The position numbers were made by a program, and so were the translations under genes. From Acidobacteriota bacterium (GTDB taxonomy: Bacteria; Acidobacteriota; Terriglobia; Terriglobales; Acidobacteriaceae), in the NCBI GenBank assembly GCA_021781255.1, contig JAJXXG010001277.1, forward strand, positions 1-6,384: a stretch of 6,384 bases of DNA, read 5' to 3'. The notes under the pieces were generated by a model. That model was not told where the DNA came from. It did not search any database and saw nothing but the letters and a program-made list of their open reading frames with translations. Positions 1-5,676 of this stretch are shown piece by piece (the first letter of the stretch is position 1; every line of letters begins with the position of its first letter).

Positions 1-1125
1 CGCGCCGCCGGGGCGGTTCTCGGCTGGGGTTTCCAGTTCCAGTCGCCAGTTTTCTTGTCATTGATGGCGGGGCTTCTGTTTTTCCTGGGGCTTTCGCTGG
101 CCGGGCAGTTTGAGATCGGCCTCACGTTGACGAGCGCGGGCGGATCGCTGGCCGCCAAACAAGGCTACGCGGGCAGCTTTTTTACCGGCGTGCTGGCAGT
201 GATTGTGGCCACACCGTGCACGGCACCGTTTATGGGCGCGGCCATTGGCTACGCGCTCGCGCAACCCGCCGCCGTGACATTCGCCGTGTTCACGGCGCTC
301 GCTCTCGGGCTGGCCGCGCCTTACGTCGCGCTTACGCTGCAGCCCGCCTGGACGCGATGGCTGCCCAGGCCCGGCGCGTGGATGGACGTGCTGAAGCAGG
401 CTGTCTCGGTTCCCATCTTCGCCACAGTCATCTGGCTGGCGTGGGTGCTGGCGCAAGCCTACGGAGCGGCGCTGCTGGCCGCGCTGCTCGCAAGCTTCCT
501 TCTTCTGGCGATTGCCGGCTGGTTTCTGGGCCGCTGGCCGGCCAAGCGCTGGGCTACGGTGGTTGCCGCGCTGATTGTGCTGGCGGTGATTGTGGTGGGT
601 GTAGCCGCGCCGAGGAAGCTGGTGGCTGCGCCGGAGATTGGGGGAGTATCTCCAAGACGGGGTGCGGCTCCCGGCACATGGCAGCCCTGGTCGGCCGATG
701 CAGTGAGCCGTTCGCTGGCCGCCGGACAACCGGTCTTTGTGGACTTTACCGCAAGCTGGTGCCTGAGCTGCCAGGTGAACGAGCGCGTCGCCCTGAACCA
801 ACCCAAAGTGGTGCAGGAGTTACAGGCCAAAAACGTGACGCTGCTGAAGGCCGACTGGACACGCCAGGACCCGGCCATTACAGAGGCGCTTACAGCACTT
901 GGCCGCAGCGGCGTGCCGGTGTATGCGCTCTACACGCCCGGGCAAAGCACACCTGAGCTTTTACCCCAGGTGCTTACCCCCGGAATCGTAATTGATGCGC
1001 TCGGCAAGCTGCCGAACCCTGCAACTCTGACAGGGGCAAAATCGAGCCCTATTGGCGAGCCGCAGGCTCAAATTGAGCTCGTCGTGCCGGAAGCGCCGCA
1101 AGATGAGTGGGGCTCCGGCTCCTGA
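1..1125 (+). CDS. dsbD: DsbD/ScsB-type thiol:disulfide interchange protein, 5'-truncated by window edge
   Basis: This inner-membrane electron carrier passes reducing equivalents from cytoplasmic thioredoxin to periplasmic thiol proteins, including cytochrome c maturation and disulfide isomerisation partners. The frame is open from base 1 and ends at TGA 1123-1125, giving 374 residues; the N-terminal domain and first membrane helices lie upstream. The first residues read GWGFQFQSP, a DsbD membrane-domain signature. About six hydrophobic segments follow (roughly residues 20-36, 58-86, 91-111, 137-155, 157-177, 184-202). The second contains ATPCTAPF, which carries one of the two redox cysteines of the membrane domain. 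A periplasmic thioredoxin-like domain occupies about residues 225-340, with WCLSC at 253-257 (codons near 757-771) and a GVPVY cis-proline loop near 304-308. The tail after residue 340 is short and polar. It converges on the next gene with a 38-bp gap, in which I see no clear terminator. The family call is firm; the exact subfamily (DsbD or ScsB) cannot be settled without the N-terminus. Confidence 0.93.
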   Translation, partial: RAAGAVLGWGFQFQSPVFLSLMAGLLFFLGLSLAGQFEIGLTLTSAGGSLAAKQGYAGSFFTGVLAVIVATPCTAPFMGAAIGYALAQPAAVTFAVFTALALGLAAPYVALTLQPAWTRWLPRPGAWMDVLKQAVSVPIFATVIWLAWVLAQAYGAALLAALLASFLLLAIAGWFLGRWPAKRWATVVAALIVLAVIVVGVAAPRKLVAAPEIGGVSPRRGAAPGTWQPWSADAVSRSLAAGQPVFVDFTASWCLSCQVNERVALNQPKVVQELQAKNVTLLKADWTRQDPAITEALTALGRSGVPVYALYTPGQSTPELLPQVLTPGIVIDALGKLPNPATLTGAKSSPIGEPQAQIELVVPEAPQDEWGSGS

Positions 1126-1163
1126 GAGATGCCTGCCCCCACCCGAATTGATCCATTCCTCGA

Positions 1164-1994
1164 TCAGCGGCGATAGGTCTCAAGCCCAGGCTTGATGCTC
1201 TTCTCGTCGAGGAACTGCCTTAGCCCTTCGTCGCGGCCGTGTTCGGGGTCGCGGTGCATCGACTGGTCGACCTTGGCGTAGAGGTAGTCTTCGCTCTGCT
1301 CCCACGTCAGCTCGCGGCAGCGCTTAAAGCCGTGCTTTGCCGCACGCAGCGCAAGGGGATTCTTTGCAGCTAATTTGCGGGCAAGCGCCACCGTCTCTTC
1401 GCGCAGTTTTTCAAGAGGCACGGCGCGATTCACGAGTCCCATCGCCGCCGCTTGAGCGCCGGTGAAGGTCTCGCCGGTCATGATGTATTCGAGCGCCTTG
1501 CGCTGTCCGATCGTGTCTGCCAGGGCCTTGCTCACCACGTTTCCGGGCGGAATGCCCCAGTTGATTTCTGAAAGGCCAAACACCGCGGTCTCGGCCGCGA
1601 TAGCCAGATCGCATGCAACGAGAGGCGAAAATGCGCCGCCAAAGCACCACCCGTTCACCATCGCAATGGTTGGCTTGGCATACATGCGCAGCAGTTTCCA
1701 TTGCCAGCGCGATGCATCGCGGCGAGTCCTTTCCTGAAAGACCTCCGGCGCCTTGTCGATCTCGCGAAAATATTCCTGCAGGTCCATGCCCGCGGTCCAG
1801 GATTCACCCGCTCCGGTAAGAACGAGCACTTTCACCGCCTCGTCCAGTTCCAGCGTCTCCAGAACGTCGATCATTTCGCGATTGAGCGTGGGGCTCATCG
1901 CATTGCGCTTTTCCGGGCGATTGAGGATTACCCACCCTATTCCTTCTTCAACCTCAACGCGAACTGTACTCCATCTTCCTTCATAGACCGGCAT
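1164..1994 (-). CDS. ech: p-hydroxycinnamoyl-CoA hydratase/lyase (feruloyl-CoA hydratase/lyase, vanillin-forming)
   Basis: This 276-residue crotonase-fold enzyme hydrates and then cleaves feruloyl-, 4-coumaroyl- or caffeoyl-CoA, giving vanillin, 4-hydroxybenzaldehyde or protocatechualdehyde plus acetyl-CoA in cytoplasmic phenylpropanoid catabolism. Long stretches match what I remember of the Pseudomonas fluorescens enzyme (HCHL), for example NRPEKRNAMSPTLNREMIDV, AKPTIAMVNGWCFGG and the C-terminal KSIKPGLETYRR. The numbering even coincides: Glu143 (in LSEINWGIPPGN), Ser123 (GGAFS) and Tyr239 (EDYLYA) fall at the residues known to be important in HCHL. The oxyanion-hole segments are GMD (69-71) and GWCFGGAF (115-122). 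The ATG at 1992-1994 is preceded by AAAGGA (complement of 2004-2009) with a 9-base spacer, and the length equals the family norm. No feruloyl-CoA synthetase or vanillin dehydrogenase lies in the window, so the gene stands apart from its usual partners here. I see no convincing promoter. Confidence 0.95.
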   Translation of the reverse strand: MPVYEGRWSTVRVEVEEGIGWVILNRPEKRNAMSPTLNREMIDVLETLELDEAVKVLVLTGAGESWTAGMDLQEYFREIDKAPEVFQERTRRDASRWQWKLLRMYAKPTIAMVNGWCFGGAFSPLVACDLAIAAETAVFGLSEINWGIPPGNVVSKALADTIGQRKALEYIMTGETFTGAQAAAMGLVNRAVPLEKLREETVALARKLAAKNPLALRAAKHGFKRCRELTWEQSEDYLYAKVDQSMHRDPEHGRDEGLRQFLDEKSIKPGLETYRR

Positions 1995-2514
1995 CTCAAT
2001 TCATCCTTTCTGTTAATCAACGGGGAATCTGGCCCTCTACTCCAATCGAAGCAGCAGACCTGGTGCTGCAACATCATTCAAGCATTAAGCCCACGCGGTT
2101 CTCTCAAGGGGATGTGGCAGCAGCGCGGGAATTCATTGCGTATTCCAGTTCGGCCAGCTGCCGTTTGTGGTCGAATGGCGGCTCGACTTCAAAGCGGCGG
2201 AGCAGCGAATTCATCCACTTTCTTGAGATGCTCGCCAAGGCCAAAGAGGTTCATTTCGCCAATCATATGGCCCGGGGGCGCCCATGCCAATTGCTTTATT
2301 TTGCCGTTGCCAAAACCCGCTCCGGGTACCGGGCCGGATAGGCGCGCCGCGGGCGCCGGAACGCATACGGCAAGCCGCAAGAACAGGGAAGAGAACGGCT
2401 CACTGCGCTCCTGCACAAAGTCAACCCCGATCTGCTTTGGTTACCTGCCTCGTCCATAAAGTGTTGGCTATGGCTCATCAAAGGCGAGGAAGAAGCACTG
2501 TTACGCCGCCGCCT
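1995..2514. other. Gene-poor intergenic stretch, possibly with a decayed coding remnant
   Basis: No open frame here resembles a protein I recognise. On the minus strand, one frame ending near 2189 reads smoothly (GHMIGEMNLFGLGEHLKKVDEF) and stops. A second frame then continues as a 36-residue ORF, complement 2104-2214, rich in charged and hydrophobic residues. Together they could be the frameshifted C-terminus of a lost gene, or chance reading in GC-rich DNA. The ORF's own ribosome binding site is poor: a purine run only about three bases from its ATG. Around 2318-2360 the sequence is very GC-rich, with short self-complementary motifs such as GGCGCGCC. The first ~20 bases next to 1994 hold the Shine-Dalgarno of the hydratase/lyase gene. 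Confidence 0.4.
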
Positions 2515-2853
2515 GCGTTCACGCCAGGGCAAACGCGCCATAGCATCAAGGACCAAAAAGACAGCGAACGCAGCAAGGGAAAAAGCAGCGGGGGCTAAAG
2601 CCCGGTGCATTCTGCGGGCTTGAACGGCCCGGCTAAACAGGCTGCGGAAAAAGTCCAAATAAGAGGCGAAGATGACGAAGCGACCGTGGCAGGGGCTGAA
2701 GCCCGCACTCATTTTTGCGACATTTACAGCCCGGCTAAAGCCGTGCCCTTGTTACAAAGCTTCCTTCCTTTGAAGATTCAGCAGCTTCGAAAGCTGTGCC
2801 CTTGTTTCAGTACGCGTCGAAAAATCATGGTGCGTTTGCCCTGGCGTTCACGC
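2515..2853. mobile_element. 339-bp element with 27-bp terminal inverted repeats (MITE-like, non-coding)
   Basis: The arm at 2515-2541 and the reverse complement of 2827-2853 match at 24 of 27 positions, including a perfect 16-base core acgccagggcaaacgc (2521-2536 against 2832-2847). Just outside the arms, 2508-2514 (gccgcct) and 2854-2860 (gccgact) agree at 6 of 7 bases, which could be a worn target-site duplication. The interior has no credible gene; its open frames are low-complexity readings of the repeats. It instead contains several short palindromes, listed separately. Small size, inverted termini, no transposase and an intergenic position fit a miniature inverted-repeat element. The alternative is a composite intergenic repeat cluster in which two copies of one repeat happen to face each other. 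The inverted repeat is directly visible; mobility is inferred. Confidence 0.5.
2591..2807. repeat. Cluster of REP-like short palindromes (GGCTAAAGCC type)
   Basis: Several related imperfect palindromes lie within about 215 bases. They are gggct-aa-agccc at 2592-2603, gggct-ga-agccc at 2693-2704, cggct-aa-agccg at 2732-2743, and a longer-armed relative, cagcttcgaaagctg, at 2782-2796. The last two are each followed by the same tail, tgcccttgtt (2744-2753 and 2797-2806), so they are diverged direct copies of one unit. A further variant, cgggcttgaacggcccggctaaa, spans about 2615-2637. I associate repeats of this look with intergenic regions of Acidobacteriota genomes, where they recur many times. 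That association is from memory and is the main clue to the source organism. As RNA each would fold into a small hairpin; whether any terminates transcription is unknown, since none is followed by a strong T-tract. Confidence 0.65.
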
Positions 2854-2859
2854 GCCGAC

Positions 2860-2891
2860 TTGTGGTCTATTCCAGCTTCGCCGCGTACAAT
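2860..2891 (+). promoter_or_regulatory. Weak sigma-70-like promoter candidate upstream of gcvH
   Basis: TACAAT at 2886-2891 is one base from the consensus -10 hexamer. The best -35 partner, TTGTGG at 2860-2865, is spaced 20 bases away, which is longer than the usual 16-18. The candidate would give a 5' leader of about 220 bases before the gcvH start. The leader includes a small hairpin (ctgga-agtgc-tccag, 3036-3050) but nothing resembling a glycine riboswitch core. It is offered as a candidate because it lies between the repeat element and the operon. Confidence 0.2.
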
Positions 2892-3101
2892 ACTGCATGA
2901 GCCCGCGTGCGGCCCTAGAGACCAGGAAAAAGCCAAACGGCGCTCAATTGCGCAAAGATTTCCACAAGCAGTTCTGCCAGGTTAAAGCGACACCCGCCAG
3001 CATGCGTCGAGTCGCCCCAGTCGGCTGCGCCAGGTCTGGAAGTGCTCCAGGGCCAGGCCCGGATTCCCGTCATTTGCAATTGCAGGCTGAAGTCAAAAAC
3101 C

Positions 3102-3111
3102 GAGGGAAGGA
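3102..3111 (+). promoter_or_regulatory. Ribosome binding site that fixes the gcvH start
   Basis: The purine run GAGGGAAGGA ends five bases before ATG 3117. The same frame stays open upstream to about 3042, but those extra 25 residues resemble no GcvH N-terminus and would themselves contain this site. The start at 3117 is therefore preferred. Confidence 0.75.
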
Positions 3112-3116
3112 AAGAA

Positions 3117-3512
3117 ATGGCTTACCCACTCGATTACAGGTACACCAAGGAGCATCTCTGGATTAAACAGGACGGCGACATCGGCGCGATCGGCATTACT
3201 GAATACGCCCAATATTCCCTGGGCGAGATTGTTTTTTTCGATGTGCCGGCGGTCGGCACGCAGATTCAGGCAGACCAGAGCTTTGGAAGCGTGGAGTCAG
3301 TGAAGTCGGTATCGGATCTGTTCGCCCCGGCGAGCGGAGTTGTTACCGAGGTGAACAACGCGCTGCTGGAAACGCCTGACAAGGTGAATGCCGACGCTCA
3401 CGGCTCGTGGATCATCAAAATCAAACTCGCCTCCGCGGCGCCGGTCGAGGGCTTGTTGACGGCCGGGCAATACGAGCAATACCTTAAAGACGAAGACAAG
3501 GAAATACACTAG
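3117..3512 (+). CDS. gcvH: Glycine cleavage system H protein (lipoyl carrier)
   Basis: GcvH carries the aminomethyl group and electrons on a swinging lipoyl arm between the P, T and L proteins of the glycine cleavage complex in the cytoplasm. The 131-residue product has normal length and order: the N-terminal YRYTKEHLWIK segment (8-17), GITEYAQYSLGEIVFFDVP (26-44), and the lipoylation loop SVESVKSVSD with the acceptor lysine at residue 63. The APASGVVTEVN turn and a C-terminal WIIKIKL strand follow. Nothing appears missing. The start is ATG 3117, set by the GAGGGAAGGA site. No gcvT or gcvP is adjacent. Instead, a UGA-containing UGSC-type gene begins 65 bases downstream on the same strand, probably in the same transcript. 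It may serve the normal glycine cleavage complex encoded elsewhere, or it may be a dedicated paralogue for its neighbour; the sequence does not decide between these. Confidence 0.95.
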   Translation: MAYPLDYRYTKEHLWIKQDGDIGAIGITEYAQYSLGEIVFFDVPAVGTQIQADQSFGSVESVKSVSDLFAPASGVVTEVNNALLETPDKVNADAHGSWIIKIKLASAAPVEGLLTAGQYEQYLKDEDKEIH

Positions 3513-3564
3513 CGAAATCGCCCGAACCACGCGAGTCGCTTTGGAAACCAATTTGAATCCGGTC

Positions 3565-3572
3565 AGGGAGGT
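3565..3572 (+). promoter_or_regulatory. Strong ribosome binding site of the UGSC-type selenoprotein gene
   Basis: AGGGAGGT, containing the near-consensus GGAGGT, ends five bases before ATG 3578. By contrast, no Shine-Dalgarno precedes the GTG at 3917 or the first ATGs downstream of the in-frame UGA. This supports one long gene rather than two separately initiated ones. Confidence 0.75.
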
Positions 3573-3577
3573 TTGAG

Positions 3578-5356
3578 ATGGCAGCAAGCGCAGTCCAGTC
3601 AACCCGCGCATCAATCACAGTGCTCGATCCCAGGGGTCAGCCTACCGCTCAAATTCAGCCGCAGCCGCTGGCCGAGCGCCTGGATAGCCTTGACGGGAAA
3701 ACGGTGTTCCTGCTGGACGTGGGGTTTGGCGGTGGGTATGACTTTCTGGAAGAGACGGTGGCGTGGTTTGCCAAGCATCTGCCCTCGGTGAAGACGCAGT
3801 TGGTTCGCAAAAGGTTCAACATGTTCGTGGACGAACCTGACTTGTGGGCCCTGGTGAAAGACCAGGGACATGCGGTGATTTTCGGGGTGGGTGGTTGAGA
3901 TGGCTGCACGGCCAGTGTGGCCGAACATTGCAGGACCCTGGAGACCAAGTACGGAATACCGACGGCCCCGATGGCGAGCGCGCGGTTTGCCGACTTTGCA
4001 GCGCGGGACGCGCTAAACCATGGCATGAACATGCGCTTCAGCTTCGTGCCGTATCCGCTGGTGGGACGGCCGCGGGAGGTTCTGAAGCACTACGTTGAGG
4101 GAAATGACCCGATCAGCGGCAAGACCCTGATGCCGCAAGTAGTAGAAGCACTGACCAAGCCGCTGACGGCGGAGGAGCGGAACCCGAAGCCGGTGCGCAG
4201 TGTGTCGCGGTCGCGCCTGCTGACGCCGGACACGGAAGAGAACCTGCAGGAACTGTTCCTGGAGAACGGGTGGACCGACGGCATGCCGATCGTGCTTCCA
4301 ACCGAGGAGCGGGTGGCACGGATGCTGACGGGGACGGCGGCGGATCCGAGCGAAGTGGTTGGCCGGATGACGGTAACGACGCTGCAGGAGAAACTGGAAT
4401 ACACCGTCGAAAAGGTGGCGGTGAACGCGGTGATGGCGGGCGCCAAGCCGGAGCATCTGCCTGTGATTTTGGCATTGGCGGCAAGTCAGGAAGCGTCGAT
4501 GCCGAGTTCCACGACTTCGTTTGGGCGGATGGCGGTCGTAAACGGGCCGATCCGGGAAGAGATTGGGATGAACTCGGGGCTCGGCGCACTGAGTCCTTTC
4601 AACCACGCGAACTCCGTGATTGGGCGCGCCTGGACGCTGATGACGATCAACCTGGGCGATGCCCGCCTGGGCGAGACCTTCATGGGCTCAACCGGCAACA
4701 ACATGAACTACAACAATATGATGTTTGCCGAGAACGAGGAGCGCAGTGTATTCGAGCCATTCCACGTGCAGAAGGGGTTCAAGAAGGACGAGAGCACGGT
4801 GAGTTTGTTCCGTGGCTGGAGTGCGATCAACAGCATGGGAGCGGCGGGATCTGTGCGGCCCATGCAGGAGGAAACGGTGTTGATGATGCAGGCCTTTGCG
4901 GGGCTGCATTCGCAGATCGCGCTGGTGATGGACCCGCTGGTGGCGAAACACCTCAAGGAACAGGGATTCGAGAACCCGCAGCAATTGGCAAAATGGATCT
5001 GCGAGAACTTCAAAATGCCCAAAAAGCAGTTCTTCGCTTCCGACGTGGTTTACTCGCTTGTCAAGCCGATGGCTCATGCTGGTACGGAGCCCTACGCGTC
5101 ATGGTTTAAATTGCCGGACGATGCGCTCATCAGCCCCTACACGAATCCGGATTTCATTAATACGATTGTTGTGGGAGGCGAGACGAACCCTCTGTGGTTA
5201 ACCACCGACTTTTTCTACACACAGACGGTTTCGATCGATAAGTGGCGGCCCAAGAGCGGGATATATCAGGAGGATGCGACTGCGGCGCGCCGCCGTTATG
5301 CCCGGCAGAAGCGGCATGCCGCCAACACAAATGCTTCAGGGTACGACGTGAAGTAA
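3578..5356 (+). CDS. UGSC-family selenoprotein, UxxC redox domain fused to a 'WTDG' C-terminal domain; in-frame UGA read as Sec
   Basis: The open frames 3578-3898 and 3917-5356 are in the same phase, separated only by TGA at 3896-3898. Read through, they give 592 residues with Sec107 in the context GVGG-U-DGCTAS, a UxxC motif (Sec107, Cys110). This lines up with the GVGD[U/C]GSCT site of the UGSC (seleno)protein family. Residues 1-106 fit that family: VLDPRGQP near the start, DGKTVFLLDVGFGG, and a VIFGVGG strand before the site. Residues 108-200 continue it, with KYGIPTAPM and FSFVPYPLVGRP. A second conserved region spans about 230-570. It contains WTDGMPIVLPT (232-242), EKVAVNAVMAGAKPEH (278-293), NGPIREEIGMNSG (322-334) and AENEE (384-388). 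I know this region as a family of unassigned function often linked to UGSC proteins. No signal peptide or membrane helix is seen, so it is probably cytoplasmic. A hairpin just after the UGA fits a bacterial SECIS. The exact reaction is unknown; a redox role is inferred from UxxC. The alternative is a sequencing change in a Cys codon (TGC/TGT). Confidence 0.85.
3896..3898 (+). other. In-frame UGA recoded as selenocysteine (Sec107)
   Basis: The TGA sits exactly where UGSC-family proteins carry Sec or Cys, after a hydrophobic strand and GVGG and three residues before Cys110. Family-like sequence continues in the same frame on both sides. Treating it as a stop would truncate the protein at 106 residues, just before its redox motif, and leave a downstream frame with no ribosome binding site. 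Confidence 0.83.
3899..3933 (+). promoter_or_regulatory. Candidate bacterial SECIS hairpin for UGA decoding
   Basis: Immediately after the UGA, CTGCA (3904-3908) pairs with TGCAG (3929-3933) and CGGCC (3909-3913) pairs with GGCCG (3919-3923). This leaves the apical loop AGUGU (3914-3918) and a five-base bulge, AACAU (3924-3928), on the 3' side. All ten pairs are Watson-Crick. The loop starts 16 bases after the UGA and has G as its second base. This matches the known bacterial SECIS rule of a G in the first two loop positions about 16-37 bases downstream. The hairpin lies inside the coding sequence, as SelB-dependent elements do in bacteria. SelB itself is not encoded in this window. Confidence 0.72.
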
Positions 5357-5676
5357 CCGGAATGGGCCTGGATTCAATTTTTGCTGCAAGGCAGATTTTG
5401 GGCGGCGCAGCCGCACTACAGCGGAACCAGAGTAGATGCATCCGGGAAGTACGCCAGCCAGGCGGCTCGCTGTGGCGAGTCGCCTTTCACGACGGACCGC
5501 AAGGATACACTCACTCTGGTTCCGCTCTAGTGACACGATTTGATGCCGTTAAGACAACCGGCTTCAGCCGCTGAGGTCACGATTTCGAATTTCCCCGGAC
5601 CGCAGAGCGGGCTCTGAGGCCAGGGGTTTAAAGGTTCAGTTCACTTTTGCCACGCGACAGCGATAGGATCACTCAA
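5357..5676. other. Intergenic region between the selenoprotein and SDR genes
   Basis: There is no credible gene here. The main content is a 119-bp imperfect palindrome (listed separately). Shortly after the stop codon there is a tiny hairpin (ctgc-aag-gcag, 5384-5394) followed by attttg, too weak to call a terminator. A second small stem, cagag/ctctg, lies at 5603-5616. The last ~12 bases carry the AGGA (5665-5668) that serves the SDR start. I see no clear promoter for the SDR gene. Confidence 0.5.
5414..5532. repeat. 119-bp imperfect palindrome with 30-bp inverted arms and a central hairpin
   Basis: The arm at 5414-5443 matches the reverse complement of 5503-5532 at 25 of 30 positions, with agcggaaccagagt identical. 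In the centre, ggcggctcgc (5461-5470) pairs with gcgagtcgcc (5475-5484) across a tgtg loop, with only one G-U wobble. The regions between the arms and the central stem are poorly complementary. As RNA this would fold into a long forked hairpin, and as DNA it looks like a small inverted-repeat element or REP-doublet. Its position just after the selenoprotein gene would allow it to act as a 3' stabiliser or terminator, although no T-tract follows. No target duplication is evident. Confidence 0.7.

Noticed and set aside
58..801. A long minus-strand frame opposite dsbD
   Set aside because: It is a shadow of the dsbD codons, with a composition typical of antisense reading in GC-rich DNA; the plus-strand frame carries the family motifs.
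2296..2712. A 138-codon open frame on the minus strand across the repeat region
   Set aside because: It runs through the inverted-repeat arm and the REP-like palindromes, has an arginine-rich low-complexity composition, and resembles no family. It is best explained as chance reading of GC-rich repeats.
2605..2985. A 126-codon plus-strand frame starting at GTG 2605
   Set aside because: It reads the palindromic repeats, lacks a ribosome binding site and has no recognisable domain.
3042..3116. An upstream extension of the gcvH frame
   Set aside because: The extra residues are unlike any GcvH N-terminus, and the strong purine-rich site at 3102-3111 points to ATG 3117.
2892..3116. A glycine riboswitch in the gcvH leader
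   Set aside because: I looked for the conserved glycine aptamer core motifs and did not find them; only a small isolated hairpin at 3036-3050 is visible.
3900..4016. A short frame starting at ATG 3900, overlapping the UGA as TGAGATG (possible translational coupling)
   Set aside because: It is in a different phase, ends after 38 codons and has no family resemblance, while the other frame keeps UGSC-like sequence.
3917..5356. An independent gene starting at GTG 3917
   Set aside because: There is no Shine-Dalgarno, the GTG lies within the candidate SECIS hairpin, and the frame is continuous with 3578-3895 across a UGA at a known Sec/Cys site.
5384..5399. An intrinsic terminator after the selenoprotein gene
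   Set aside because: The stem is only four base pairs and is followed by attttg rather than a real T-tract.
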